DNA of 64,000 nucleotides from Mesorhizobium_G sp050247155 (GCA_050247155.1 JBFWUS010000026.1:1-64000); one strand, 5' to 3'; shown: positions 54,516 to 63,582, counted from the first letter of the stretch. Program-made: numbers and translations. Notes: generated by a model from the sequence alone, not told the origin.

Positions 54516-54851
54516 ATGTTCTGCTCAAGCCTCTCGCCCGCCGGCCTTAAGATAGCAGGCGCCTCTTCTCTGCTTTTGATTTCCTCTTGCATTGCTGCGT
54601 CGGCGCATGACGCACCGACCGGCTGGAAGTACCCTTATGCCTGCTGTTCCGGCATTGACTGCCGGCCCGTTTCGAAGAAGCAGATCAGCGAACGGCCGGA
54701 AGGCTTTGTTATCAACAATACGGGTGAGGTGATCGCCAGCAGCGACACGCGATTGCGGAATTCGCCGGACGGTGAATACCATTGGTGTTCAGTCGCCGGC
54801 GAAGATCGGTCACGCACGATCTGTCTCTTCGTGCCACCAAGGGGGTTTTAA
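54516..54851 (+). CDS. Small secreted cysteine-containing protein, hypothetical
   Basis: A 111-residue precursor with a signal peptide (about 1-30, ending IAASAHD). The mature protein has several cysteines, including ACCSGIDC, and a C-terminal YHWCSVAGEDRSRTICLFVPP. Small proteins with the GW.YP..CC.G.DC pattern recur in rhizobia and are presumably periplasmic and disulfide-bonded; function unknown. It ends convergently, sharing three bases with the stop of the Abi-like gene. A possible CtrA site lies upstream. Confidence 0.75.
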   Translation: MFCSSLSPAGLKIAGASSLLLISSCIAASAHDAPTGWKYPYACCSGIDCRPVSKKQISERPEGFVINNTGEVIASSDTRLRNSPDGEYHWCSVAGEDRSRTICLFVPPRGF

Positions 54852-55726
54852 GACCGCGCGAACTTAGTCTTTGGCCTCGTCGCGTTGAAAAACTCAACAC
54901 CGAGGCGCGTAAATTTCCAACCCCGAACGGTCAAAAGCCGATTCGGAAAAATGACCAGTTCGTCAATAGAGAGGCGGCTAATAAGGCCTACGCTTCGTAG
55001 TATTTCAAAACTTATGGATGGATATGATGTTAGTGTATAGCTGGAATCATGGCTATCTGCTATTTCTTCATAAGGGTAATGGCCAAGGTTCCCCTTATGC
55101 AGGCCTATATAGTCAATATAGAGGCCTGGACCCTCCAGAATATCAACAAATTTTATTGGCCACTGTGTTTCCGAAAATCCCTGGTCGATTACGTGGTCAC
55201 GCGCGGCAATTACGAAATCTGAAGGGTCCAAAGAATCGGGTGCATCGTCGAGATTAAAAACGCCTCGCGGGCTCTCAGGAAGTCGTCGATACGATGACGC
55301 GATAAGTTCAAAAAGAACTGCCTCGACGGCGGTAATCTCCTTTATAATGCGAGCAAATAGGTAATGTGCGGACCTAAAATCTACTACAGCGTCCGCCAGC
55401 AGAGCGGCCCATAGGCCAATCAATTTCTCATCAGTGATATCTTCAAGCGAGCAATCCTCCAGGAGAGGTATTAGAAACTTATTTGGTACTTGGCCGATCA
55501 GACGACCATCCAGCTCAATACGTCGTTTCGCCTCTTTCGCAATAAGATAGGCGACTTCCTCACGTTGAAGTCTGATAAGGTCTGCCCTTAGTCCTCGTCG
55601 CTCAGAAAACGGGCGAATAATGTCAGTGATCGCGTCAAGGAAGCGGCCGGACGATTCGCTCGGTATCTCGGTCTTGACTTCGGCCTTTGCGCCGATATCT
55701 ATCGATACTTTTGGAAGATCGACCAT
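54848..55726 (-). CDS. Abi-alpha/DUF4393-like protein
   Basis: A 292-residue protein whose middle part (about 75-140, NKFLIPLLEDCSLEDITDEK followed by LIGLWAALLADA) resembles the Abi-alpha/DUF4393 and DUF2806 families, some members of which are tied to abortive phage infection. The N-terminus (VSIDIGAKAEVKTEIPSE) and the helix from about 30 to 70 fit those families. No membrane segment is evident. The DNA is markedly more AT-rich than its neighbours, with many codons rare in the window, which indicates recent acquisition. The ATG at 55726 gives MVDLPKVSIDIG; the longer open frame overlaps the carboxylase gene. Function inferred only. Confidence 0.6.
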   Translation of the reverse strand: MVDLPKVSIDIGAKAEVKTEIPSESSGRFLDAITDIIRPFSERRGLRADLIRLQREEVAYLIAKEAKRRIELDGRLIGQVPNKFLIPLLEDCSLEDITDEKLIGLWAALLADAVVDFRSAHYLFARIIKEITAVEAVLFELIASSYRRLPESPRGVFNLDDAPDSLDPSDFVIAARDHVIDQGFSETQWPIKFVDILEGPGLYIDYIGLHKGNLGHYPYEEIADSHDSSYTLTSYPSISFEILRSVGLISRLSIDELVIFPNRLLTVRGWKFTRLGVEFFNATRPKTKFARS

Positions 55727-55736
55727 TCTTTGTTCC

Positions 55737-57269
55737 TCAGAGCGGAATGTTGTCGTGCTTCTTCCAGGGGTTCGACAAATCCTTGTTGCGCAGCATGCGC
55801 AGCGCCCGCGCGACGCGGCGGCGGGTCGAGTGCGGCGCAATCACCTCGTCGACCCAGCCGCGCTCGGCGGCCACGAAAGGCGACAGGAAGCGATCTTCAT
55901 AAGCCTTGGTGTGCGCGGCGATCTTGTCCGGATCGCCGATATCCTTGCGGTAGATGATCTCGACCGCGCCCTTGGCGCCCATCACCGCGATCTGCGCCGT
56001 CGGCCAGGCATAGTTCATGTCGCCGCGCAGATGTTTTGACGCCATGACGTCATAAGCGCCGCCATAGGCTTTTCGCGTGATGACGGTGACTTTCGGCACA
56101 GTCGCCTCGGCATAGGCAAAGAGCAATTTTGCCCCGTGTTTGATAAGCCCGCCATATTCTTGCGCCGTGCCAGGCAGGAAACCGGGCACGTCGACGAAGG
56201 TGACGATCGGAATGTTGAAGCAGTCGCAAAAGCGCACGAAGCGGGCGGCCTTGCGGCTGGCGTCGGAATCGAGCACGCCGGCCAGCACCATCGGCTGGTT
56301 GGCGACGAAGCCGACCGTGCGGCCCTCGACTCGGCCAAAGCCGGTGACAATGTTCTTTGCAAACGCGGCCTGGATCTCGAAGAAGTCGCCCTCGTCGATG
56401 GTCTTCAGGATGAGTTCCTTGATATCGTACGGCTTGTTGGCGTTGTCGGGAATGAGCTTGTCCAGCGACATGTCGTGTTCGGTCGCTGACTTGTAGCACT
56501 CGACCTCCGGCACGTCGGCTGTGTTCGAGGCCGGCAGCAGATCAACCAGCCGCCGCATCTGCAACAGCGCCTCGACGTCGTTGTCGTAGGCGCCGTCGGC
56601 GATCGAGCTTTTGGTCGTGTGGACCGACGCACCGCCGAGCTGTTCGGCCGTCACCGTTTCATTGGTGACGGTTTTCACCACGTCCGGCCCGGTGACGAAC
56701 ATGTAGGAGGTGTCGCGCACCATGAAGATGAAGTCGGTCATCGCCGGCGAATAGACATCGCCGCCGGCGCACGGACCCATGATGACGGAAATCTGCGGGA
56801 TGACACCGGAGGCGAGCACATTGCGCTGAAAAATCTCGGCATAGCCGCCGAGCGCCGCCACACCCTCCTGGATGCGCGCGCCGCCGGCGTCGTAGATGCC
56901 GATGATGGGCGCGCGGTTGCGCAGCGCCATGTCCTGCACTTTTTGGACCTTCTCGGCATGCGCCTCGGACAGCGACCCACCGAAGACGGTAAAATCCTTG
57001 GCGAAAACGTAGACGGCCCGGCCATTCACCGTGCCCCAGCCCGTGACGACGCCATCACCTGGAATTTTGCTCTTTTCCATGCCGAAATCGGTCGATCGGT
57101 GTTCGACATACATATCGAACTCTTCGAACGAGTCTTCATCGAGAAAGACGTCGAGGCGCTCGCGCGCGGTCAGCTTGCCGCGTTTGTGTTGCGCATCGAT
57201 GCGGGCTCGACCGCCGCCCGCGCGTGCCTCGTCGCGGCGACGTTCGAGTTCTTTCAGAACATCCTTCAT
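55737..57269 (-). CDS. pccB: Acyl-CoA carboxylase carboxyltransferase subunit (propionyl-CoA carboxylase beta)
   Basis: Biotin-dependent carboxyltransferase of 510 residues that moves carboxyl from carboxybiotin to an acyl-CoA, most likely propionyl-CoA. It has the two crotonase-like domains, GPCAGGDVYSPAMTDF, the acyl-CoA-side VFVDVPGFLPGTAQEYGG region and the C-terminal KAYGGAYDVMASKHL. In rhizobia the biotin carboxylase (pccA) and methylmalonyl-CoA mutase are often close, but they are not in this window. The Abi-like gene has inserted downstream of it on the same strand. Confidence 0.9.
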   Translation of the reverse strand: MKDVLKELERRRDEARAGGGRARIDAQHKRGKLTARERLDVFLDEDSFEEFDMYVEHRSTDFGMEKSKIPGDGVVTGWGTVNGRAVYVFAKDFTVFGGSLSEAHAEKVQKVQDMALRNRAPIIGIYDAGGARIQEGVAALGGYAEIFQRNVLASGVIPQISVIMGPCAGGDVYSPAMTDFIFMVRDTSYMFVTGPDVVKTVTNETVTAEQLGGASVHTTKSSIADGAYDNDVEALLQMRRLVDLLPASNTADVPEVECYKSATEHDMSLDKLIPDNANKPYDIKELILKTIDEGDFFEIQAAFAKNIVTGFGRVEGRTVGFVANQPMVLAGVLDSDASRKAARFVRFCDCFNIPIVTFVDVPGFLPGTAQEYGGLIKHGAKLLFAYAEATVPKVTVITRKAYGGAYDVMASKHLRGDMNYAWPTAQIAVMGAKGAVEIIYRKDIGDPDKIAAHTKAYEDRFLSPFVAAERGWVDEVIAPHSTRRRVARALRMLRNKDLSNPWKKHDNIPL

Positions 57270-57367
57270 GAAACCTCCCAGAATGTCCGAGCCTCATAGC
57301 ACGCGGACTCGTCTCGGTAAGCCGGCGCTTTTGATGCCTTTTGCACGACCGTTGTGCGCTGACGACC

Positions 57368-57808
57368 CTACCAAGTGCCTGTATTTGCCATGGACGCCCA
57401 AGGCTCCGTTGCCGGCAGGCGATCACCCTTCTGCAAAAGCTCGAAGGAAATGCCGTCGGGCGATTTGACGAATGCCATGTAGCCGTCGCGCGGCGGGCGA
57501 TTGATGGTCACGCCGCTGTCCATGAGTTTCTGGCAGGTGTCGTATATATTGTCGACCTCGTAGGCGAGGTGGCCGAAATTGCGCCCGCCCTTGTAGTCCT
57601 CCGGATCCCAATTGTGGGTTAGTTCCAGCAGCGGCGCCTTGTTCGAAACGCCGCTTGCCTCGTCGTCGCTTGCGGCCAGGAAGATGAGCGTAAAGCGGCC
57701 CTGCTGACTCTCGGTGCGGCGCACTTCTTTCATGCCGAGTTTATTGCAACAAAAATCGAGCGACCGGTCGATGTCGGTCACGCGGACCATGGTGTGAAGA
57801 TAGCGCAT
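57368..57808 (-). CDS. gloA: Lactoylglutathione lyase (glyoxalase I)
   Basis: Metal-dependent enzyme converting the methylglyoxal-glutathione adduct to S-lactoylglutathione. The 146-residue protein starts MRYLHTMVRVTDIDRSLDF and has the four metal ligands His5, Glu62 (LLELTHNW), His80 (NFGHLAYEV) and Glu123 (ISFELLQ). The frame is open upstream to 57952, but the ATG at 57808 fits the family. It lies 98 bases downstream of pccB on the same strand side; the double cold-shock gene diverges from it. Confidence 0.95.
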   Translation of the reverse strand: MRYLHTMVRVTDIDRSLDFCCNKLGMKEVRRTESQQGRFTLIFLAASDDEASGVSNKAPLLELTHNWDPEDYKGGRNFGHLAYEVDNIYDTCQKLMDSGVTINRPPRDGYMAFVKSPDGISFELLQKGDRLPATEPWASMANTGTW

Positions 57809-58009
57809 GGGGTTCTCTCGTGAGGTTCGATCCGACCATAGACCGCCCGCTTGTCGTGTCGCAACCGAACTGATCTGTTGAGAACAGGTCACAGCACCCA
57901 TCGCAATAGTGAAAATTGCGTTACCGGCCCTTGCATCGGCGAGCCTGCTCAATGCTATCCTGACTAACAGAATCAGTTGCCGTGTATCAAAGACAGGGGG
58001 TGCGTTCGG

Positions 58010-58597
58010 ATGGGGGAAAAAACCTCTTTCCCGGGGCGCGTGGGGGCCTTCGACAGTGTTTCACCTGGAGACGCCGGCGCCTCAGCCGACCTGACCGAGG
58101 TCGCGGGTTCTATCAAATGGTTCGACGTCTCGAAGGGTTACGGTTTCATCCTGCCTGACGACGCCAAACTGGGCGACGTGCTGATCCATGTGACATGCTT
58201 GCGCAAAGACGGGTTCCAGACGGCGCTGCCGGGCGCGCGTGTTGTGTGTCTGGTGAGGCGCGGTGATCGCGGCTTCCAGGCCTTCCGAGTGCTGGCGATG
58301 GACAATTCCACGGCACAACATCCGTCAGAAGACTTTGAGCAACGCACGCATGTGGCTGTGACCGCTGAAAGCGGCCTCGAGCGTGCGCTTGTCAAATGGT
58401 TCAATCGCACGAAAGGTTTCGGCTTCCTGACTCGCGGCGAGGGCACGGAGGACATTTTTGTCCACATGGAAACCCTGCGCCATTTTGGCATCGCCGAGTT
58501 GCGCCCGGGGCAGGTCGTTCTGGTGCGCTACGGCCATGGCCAGAAGGGCCTTATGGCTGCCGAAATTCATCCCGATATAGGCACGCTGCCTCATTGA
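58010..58597 (+). CDS. Protein with two cold-shock domains
   Basis: A 195-residue protein made of two CspA-type RNA/ssDNA-binding OB folds. The first (about 33-100) has GSIKWFDVSKGYGFILPDD and DVLIHVTCLR. The second (about 123-190) has ALVKWFNRTKGFGFLTRG and DIFVHMETLR. Each has RNP1- and RNP2-like motifs. Two-domain cold-shock proteins are common in alphaproteobacteria. The ATG at 58010 is preferred over an in-frame TTG at 57977. It diverges from gloA. Confidence 0.92.
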   Translation: MGEKTSFPGRVGAFDSVSPGDAGASADLTEVAGSIKWFDVSKGYGFILPDDAKLGDVLIHVTCLRKDGFQTALPGARVVCLVRRGDRGFQAFRVLAMDNSTAQHPSEDFEQRTHVAVTAESGLERALVKWFNRTKGFGFLTRGEGTEDIFVHMETLRHFGIAELRPGQVVLVRYGHGQKGLMAAEIHPDIGTLPH

Positions 58598-58629
58598 TGG
58601 GGCCTCATTGGCGGGTTCGACGGGAACGA

Positions 58630-59142
58630 ATGGTTTCGAAAATGTGGCGTGGGCGTGCAACGGCGACGTTGGCTGCCGTCTTGCTTTCCGTAGCGGAGAC
58701 GTCGACTTCCGTCGCCGACAATCAGGCTCAGGTGCTGCCGGTCGATCCGTCGCCATTGGTCGCCGAGACTGACAGTGGCGAGCATGCCTTTAAGATCGAA
58801 ATCGCCGACGATCAGGCCGAACGCACCGCCGGGCTGATGTATCGCAATTTCCTGCCCGAGAATCAGGGCATGCTGTTTATCTTCGAGCAGACGCAGCAGG
58901 TCGGCTTCTGGATGAAGGACACGCCGCTGCCGCTCGACCTGATCTTCATCGACGAAGGCGGACGGGTCGCCGGCATTCGCGAAGGCAAACCGCTATCGGA
59001 GGCTCTTATCTCGCCCGGCGTGCCGGTGCGCTTCGTGCTTGAACTGAAGAAGGGCACGGCGGCGAAGGCGGGCATTGAAGACGGCGATGTGATCCGCCAT
59101 CCTAGGATCGAAAGCCCGATCCGGCCGACCAATCCTGGCTGA
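58630..59142 (+). CDS. DUF192 family secreted protein
   Basis: A 170-residue precursor with an N-terminal signal (about 1-33) and a DUF192 domain, a small beta-barrel with AERTAGLMYRNFLPENQGMLFIF and FWMKDTPLPLDLIFID. Function of the family is unproven. The open frame reaches 58396 inside the cold-shock gene, so the ATG at 58630 was chosen; MWRGRA at 58642 is another option. Transcribed with the genes either side. Confidence 0.9.
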   Translation: MVSKMWRGRATATLAAVLLSVAETSTSVADNQAQVLPVDPSPLVAETDSGEHAFKIEIADDQAERTAGLMYRNFLPENQGMLFIFEQTQQVGFWMKDTPLPLDLIFIDEGGRVAGIREGKPLSEALISPGVPVRFVLELKKGTAAKAGIEDGDVIRHPRIESPIRPTNPG

Positions 59143-59166
59143 TCTCTTCGCAACTGGACTTCTCAC

Positions 59167-59937
59167 ATGCAGCGTTTCAGCCACGACGGCTTTGAACTGG
59201 CTTTTGTCGACCGCGCCGCCGACGGGGGCTCGGGTGAGGCGGTGCTGCTGATCCATGGCTTTGCCTCGAACCATTTCACCAACTGGGTATCGCCCGGCTG
59301 GATGAAGACCCTGGCCGAAGCCGGCTATCGTTCGATCGCCTTCGACAATCGCGGCCATGGTGAGTCGTCGAAGAGCTACGATAAGGCTGCATACACGCCG
59401 ACCAAGATGGCGTCTGACGCGGTCGCGCTGCTGGATCATCTCGGCATCGAGAAAGCGCATGTGATGGGTTATTCCATGGGCGCGCGCATTTCGGCCTTTC
59501 TCGCGCTCGAAGAGCCGCAGCGCGTGGCGACCCTCGTCTTCGGCGGATTGGGCATAGGCATGGTCGACGGCGTTGGGGATTGGGACCCGATCGCTGAGGC
59601 GTTGATTGCCCCCGACCCCTCTACGACCACGCATCCACGCGGCAAGGCGTTCCGCACTTTTGCCGACCAGACAAAAAGCGACCGCCAGGCCCTCGCAGCC
59701 TGCATTGCGACCTCGCGCGAATTGCTGAGCGAAGACGAGATGAGCCGCATCACCCAGCCAACGCTGATTGCCGTAGGCACCAAGGACGACATCAGCGGCT
59801 CCGCCAGTGAACTGGCGGCGCTGATGCCGAACGCGGCTGCCTTCGACATCGAAGGCAGGGATCATATGCTCGCCGTCGGCGATAAGACTTTTAAGGCTAG
59901 GGTCCTGGAGTTCTTGCGGGCCAACCCTATTGCTTGA
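59167..59937 (+). CDS. Alpha/beta hydrolase
   Basis: A 256-residue serine hydrolase: oxyanion-hole HGFASNH (about 30-36), nucleophile GYSMGAR (Ser103) and a C-terminal catalytic His in GRDHMLAVGD. FDNRGHGESS is the classic motif of the family. Substrate is not evident. It follows the DUF192 gene by 24 bases and is convergent with the large RTX gene. Confidence 0.93.
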   Translation: MQRFSHDGFELAFVDRAADGGSGEAVLLIHGFASNHFTNWVSPGWMKTLAEAGYRSIAFDNRGHGESSKSYDKAAYTPTKMASDAVALLDHLGIEKAHVMGYSMGARISAFLALEEPQRVATLVFGGLGIGMVDGVGDWDPIAEALIAPDPSTTTHPRGKAFRTFADQTKSDRQALAACIATSRELLSEDEMSRITQPTLIAVGTKDDISGSASELAALMPNAAAFDIEGRDHMLAVGDKTFKARVLEFLRANPIA

Positions 59938-59966
59938 CGCGCCGTCATGCGCCTCGAAGCGGTCTC

Positions 59967-61550
59967 CTAGAAGATAAAGTCGCTGGCGGTTATGTCGCCC
60001 GGCAAAACACCATCAAGGCCGATCAGAACGCTGGGCAAGCCATCGATGGTGATGAGCGTATCGCCAAAAAAAGGCTGGATGTTCAGGTCGGCGAAAGAAA
60101 TGCCCAGCGCCGACAGGTCGATCTTGTCGTTGCCGTTGAAGTCGACAATGAGGTCGGTACCCGAATTGCTGCTGAAGCGGAAAACATCTGACCCGTCGCT
60201 GCCCTGCAGCCGATCGTTGCCGATCCCGCCATCGATCGTATCATTGCCGGCATCGCCCAGGATGGTGTCGTTGCCGCTACCGCCGGAAATGGAGTCATTG
60301 CCGGCGCCTGCGACGGCGACGTCGGTCCCCGCTCCAAGGTCGATGATATCGTTGCCGCCGAGCGCACGAACAACATCATTGCCTTCTCCGCCAGTCAGCG
60401 TCTCCGAGCCTTCGTCGGCCCAGATGAAGTCGTCGCCGCCTCCGCCGAAAATCGCGCCGCCGGATGCATCGGAGCTGACAATATCCAGTGCGAGAATTGT
60501 ATCGTTACCCTCGCCCCCATGGATTGTGTCAGCGCCGGTCCAGCCGTAGATCAGGTCGTTGCCGGCGTCACCGTAGATCAGGTCATTGCCCTGACCGCCC
60601 CGCGCCATGTCGGCGCCATCTCCAAGACGAATGAGATCGTTGCCGTCATAAGCATAGACGCGGTCGTTATCCGCGTCGCCGCTGATGACGTCCGCGCCGT
60701 TGTCGCCATAAATGGTGTCATTGCCCGCGCCACCCGAGACAACGCCTCCATCGCTCGGCAGATCGGGCGGAAACACCACGCCATCAAAATTCCGTATTAG
60801 GTCGTTGCCCTCGCCGCCATTCAACGTATCGTAGCCCAGGCTGCCATAGACCGTATCGTTGCCATCGTCGCCGGACAGGGAATCGGCGCCAAAGCCGCCA
60901 TTAATGCTGTCATTTTGCGCGCCGCCTGAAATGGTGTCGTTTCCATTCCCCCCGCGGCCGGTATCCGCTCCCTCGTCGAGATAGATCAAGTCGGCGCCAT
61001 CTTGACCAGCCACGGAATCGTTTCCCGTCCCGCCATGGATTACATCCGCGCCAAAGTCGCCTTCGACAGTGTCATTTCCACCGCCCGCCCAGATTTCACC
61101 TCCGTCGATGCCGGCTTGAAAAAACGGCGGCTGGAGAACGTCCCAGGCTTGTATAGAGTCATGTCCTTCGCCGCCGAAGATCGTATCGATCCCGAGCCCG
61201 CCGGTTATCGTGTCGTCGCCGCCACCGCCTTCGATGCGGTCATTGCCGTCGCCGCCCTCCAATTTGTCGGGGGAAAGATCCTCCTTACCGGCCAGGATAA
61301 CGTCGTTGCCGGTTCCGCCAAAGATGAGATCTTCGCCGGAACCGCCGGTGATCGTGTCGGCGCCATCGGAGCCGGTGACCGTATCATGGCCCACGCCGGC
61401 AAAGATCACGTCGTTGCCGAGACTGCCGTCGATGAAATCGCTGCCCTCAAGCCCGTAAATCGTGTCGTTGCCGCCGAAGCCGTAGATGAAGTCGGCAAGC
61501 GTGCTGCCGGCGAGCGGATCGTTGCCTTGAGTGCCGTTGATGGTCGCCAT
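59967..61550 (-). CDS. RTX calcium-binding repeat protein (type I secreted)
   Basis: A 527-residue acidic protein that is almost entirely glycine/aspartate-rich RTX nonapeptides of the GGxGxDxxx form, dozens of copies, which bind Ca2+ and fold into beta rolls outside the cell. No N-terminal signal peptide, consistent with type I secretion. After the repeats comes VFRFSSNSGTDLIVDFNGND (about 455-480), then a C-terminal stretch ending DITASDFIF that is probably the secretion signal. No enzyme domain is seen. No type I exporter is in the window. A shorter relative lies upstream (61624-61941). Confidence 0.88.
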   Translation of the reverse strand: MATINGTQGNDPLAGSTLADFIYGFGGNDTIYGLEGSDFIDGSLGNDVIFAGVGHDTVTGSDGADTITGGSGEDLIFGGTGNDVILAGKEDLSPDKLEGGDGNDRIEGGGGDDTITGGLGIDTIFGGEGHDSIQAWDVLQPPFFQAGIDGGEIWAGGGNDTVEGDFGADVIHGGTGNDSVAGQDGADLIYLDEGADTGRGGNGNDTISGGAQNDSINGGFGADSLSGDDGNDTVYGSLGYDTLNGGEGNDLIRNFDGVVFPPDLPSDGGVVSGGAGNDTIYGDNGADVISGDADNDRVYAYDGNDLIRLGDGADMARGGQGNDLIYGDAGNDLIYGWTGADTIHGGEGNDTILALDIVSSDASGGAIFGGGGDDFIWADEGSETLTGGEGNDVVRALGGNDIIDLGAGTDVAVAGAGNDSISGGSGNDTILGDAGNDTIDGGIGNDRLQGSDGSDVFRFSSNSGTDLIVDFNGNDKIDLSALGISFADLNIQPFFGDTLITIDGLPSVLIGLDGVLPGDITASDFIF

Positions 61551-61623
61551 TGCGGTTCCTTTTCAAGGTATGTGCGGCGTGTTCGCCGCGCGGTATGGCA
61601 GAGGGCTGGACGCGTTTGCCGCT

Positions 61624-61941
61624 TCAGAATACGAAATCGGCGGCGTCCAAGGTGTTCGCGGGGACGGTGAGATAGATCTGGACGTCCGGGAAACCGTCGA
61701 TTGTAATCACCGTTCCGCCGAAGAAATTCTCTCCGCCGGTCAGGTAATCGAGGCCATCGCCGCCGAAGATAAGGTCGTTGCCGTTTGCGCCATGCGCGGT
61801 GTCGTTGCCCGCCCCGGCGGAAATCTGGTCTTGTCCCTCGAAGCCATAAATCCTGTCATCGCCGCCCATCGCCAGGATCGCGTCATCCGCCGACGTGCCA
61901 AAAGTGGTATCGTTGCCGTTGCTGCCGAATATAATGGCCAT
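61624..61941 (-). CDS. Short RTX repeat protein
   Basis: A 105-residue protein with about six RTX nonapeptides (e.g. GGDDRIYGF, GAGNDTAHG, GNDLIFGGD) and a C-terminus TVITIDGFPDVQIYL...TLDAADFVF that parallels the ending of the large RTX protein (TLITIDGLPSVLIGL...ITASDFIF). The segment that normally links repeats to the secretion signal is missing. It may be a deletion derivative or a second substrate of the same exporter. The ATG at 61941 was chosen over an upstream in-frame start. It lies 73 bases upstream of the large RTX gene on the same strand. Confidence 0.8.
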   Translation of the reverse strand: MAIIFGSNGNDTTFGTSADDAILAMGGDDRIYGFEGQDQISAGAGNDTAHGANGNDLIFGGDGLDYLTGGENFFGGTVITIDGFPDVQIYLTVPANTLDAADFVF

Positions 61942-62102
61942 TGTCGCGCATCTCTCAAAATACGATGACGTTGTTACTCCGACCGCCATAGTATCTACCG
62001 GAATATTCTAGCGCTCAAAATCAGTTCATGCAGTCTGCAAATGATGACTGTCAAAGAAGGCTGGCGCTAGCAACACGAGAAGATATCCGTTAATCTGTAG
62101 AG

Positions 62103-63194
62103 ATGGAGCAGGGCGAGGCTATTGATCGGATATACGAGGCGGCTTTTTTGCCGGAATATTGGCCGTCTGTATTGCAACGGATCGCTCATCAGGCGCAGTC
62201 GGTGTCAGGCGCGTTGCTGGTGTTTGAGGACATCCAGCCCATGAAATTCATGGCGACTCCGCAAATTCGCCCATGGACCGAACACTTCTGCGCTGAGCAG
62301 TGGAAGGTCAGCAACCGCGTTTCGCACATTCGGCGCAATCCCATGGTCGGGTTCTCGGTGCTTACCAATTATTTCGGTTCGCAATTCATGGACATCGACG
62401 TTTCGCACGTTCACCGGCTGGCGCTTGGCTTGAACAGCGAGGTTGGAACCGCGATCTCTCTGCCGACCGGCGACATAGTGGTTTTTTCATTCGACCGACG
62501 TCTCGGCCTGGGCCCACACGACAAGAACACGCTTCACTTCCTCAACAAGCTCCATCCGCATCTGGCCCGGGCCGGCTTGATCGCCTCAAGACTGGATGTC
62601 GAACGGGCAACTGCCGGAACCTCGGCACTCAACATGGTCGGATTTCCCGCCGCGGTGCTGTCGGCCTCCGGGCGCATTCTGGCGGCAAACATGTCCTTCG
62701 AGCGACTGTCGAACATTTTCCTGCCTGTCGCATTTGGTCGGCTGGCGCTGGCGGACGCAGCCGCAAACAGGCGCTTGGGCGATGCGGTTGAAGCGGCTGC
62801 TGATCTGGTTTCGCCAAAGGTCAGGGCCGTCGCCATACCCGCGAGGGAGGGATGTCCAGCCTGTGTGGCGCATGTCGTGCCGCTACGGCACAGCGCGATC
62901 GATCTGTTTCGAGGCGGCGCGGCGATGATTGCGGTAACGATGCCGCAGCGTCAGGGCATGGCGCCGTCCGAGGAGGTGCTGCGGGCCTTGTTCGACCTCA
63001 CCCCGGCGGAAACGCGGTTCGCCGTGGCGCTCGCCGGAGGCCTCTCGCCGAAGGCAGCAGCGCAGACGCTCGGCGTGACGGAGAATTCGGGCCGCACCTA
63101 CCTTGCGCGGATATTCGCCAAAACCGGCACGCATCGCCAGACCGAACTGATGAGTTTACTGCAGACAGCGCAGGCGTTCAGGATCGAGCACTGA
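62103..63194 (+). CDS. LuxR-type transcriptional regulator
   Basis: A 363-residue protein with a C-terminal LuxR/GerE helix-turn-helix (about 298-355: LTPAETRFAVALAGGLSPKA, then AQTLGVTENSGRTYLARIFAKTG). A long N-terminal sensor part includes a PAS-like segment (about 190-250). It is not an acyl-homoserine-lactone LuxR; the effector is unknown. It diverges from the two RTX genes across a 161-base gap and could control them and itself. Confidence 0.88.
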   Translation: MEQGEAIDRIYEAAFLPEYWPSVLQRIAHQAQSVSGALLVFEDIQPMKFMATPQIRPWTEHFCAEQWKVSNRVSHIRRNPMVGFSVLTNYFGSQFMDIDVSHVHRLALGLNSEVGTAISLPTGDIVVFSFDRRLGLGPHDKNTLHFLNKLHPHLARAGLIASRLDVERATAGTSALNMVGFPAAVLSASGRILAANMSFERLSNIFLPVAFGRLALADAAANRRLGDAVEAAADLVSPKVRAVAIPAREGCPACVAHVVPLRHSAIDLFRGGAAMIAVTMPQRQGMAPSEEVLRALFDLTPAETRFAVALAGGLSPKAAAQTLGVTENSGRTYLARIFAKTGTHRQTELMSLLQTAQAFRIEH

Positions 63195-63219
63195 TTGCGC
63201 GGGAAAGTAGAATGGCCGG

Positions 63220-63582
63220 CTACACCGAAAAACTGGTCCCGCAACCGCAGGACGCCACCGCGTTCGGGTTCTTGATCTGGAAGGACTGTCCCATCAGATC
63301 GTCGACAAAGTCGATCACCGAACCGCCCATGTAGACAAGCGACAACTCGTCGACCAGCACGGTCGCGCCGTCGCGCTCGATCGCAACGTCGTCGCCGTTG
63401 CGTTCGCCTGTCAGGTCCATCTTGTAGGAAAAGCCGGAGCAGCCGCCACCTTCGACGGAAACGCGCAAGGCGGTCTTGCCCGGCTCGGACGCGACGATCT
63501 TGGCGATCCGCTTGGCGGCGGCCTCGGTCATTTCGACCTTCATGCCAGTCTTTACGTCGGCGCCCATGGCGAGGCCTTTCAT
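63220..63582 (-). CDS. erpA: Iron-sulfur cluster insertion protein ErpA-like
   Basis: A-type carrier (ErpA/IscA/HesB family) that delivers Fe-S clusters to apoproteins. The 120-residue protein has the three conserved cysteines Cys48 (GGGCSGF), Cys112 and Cys114 (SCGCGTSF). An alternative ATG lies five codons downstream at 63567. It ends convergently close to the LuxR-type gene. ErpA is preferred over IscA because there is no isc gene nearby, but that choice is tentative. Confidence 0.88.
   Translation of the reverse strand: MKGLAMGADVKTGMKVEMTEAAAKRIAKIVASEPGKTALRVSVEGGGCSGFSYKMDLTGERNGDDVAIERDGATVLVDELSLVYMGGSVIDFVDDLMGQSFQIKNPNAVASCGCGTSFSV

Noticed and set aside
55018..55257. Plus-strand frame in the AT-rich patch
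   Set aside because: It is opposite the Abi-like gene and has no recognisable features.
59967..61550. Regularly repeated DNA suggestive of a CRISPR array
   Set aside because: The repetition is the nonapeptide periodicity of an RTX coding sequence; the units are diverged and there are no identical repeats with unique spacers.
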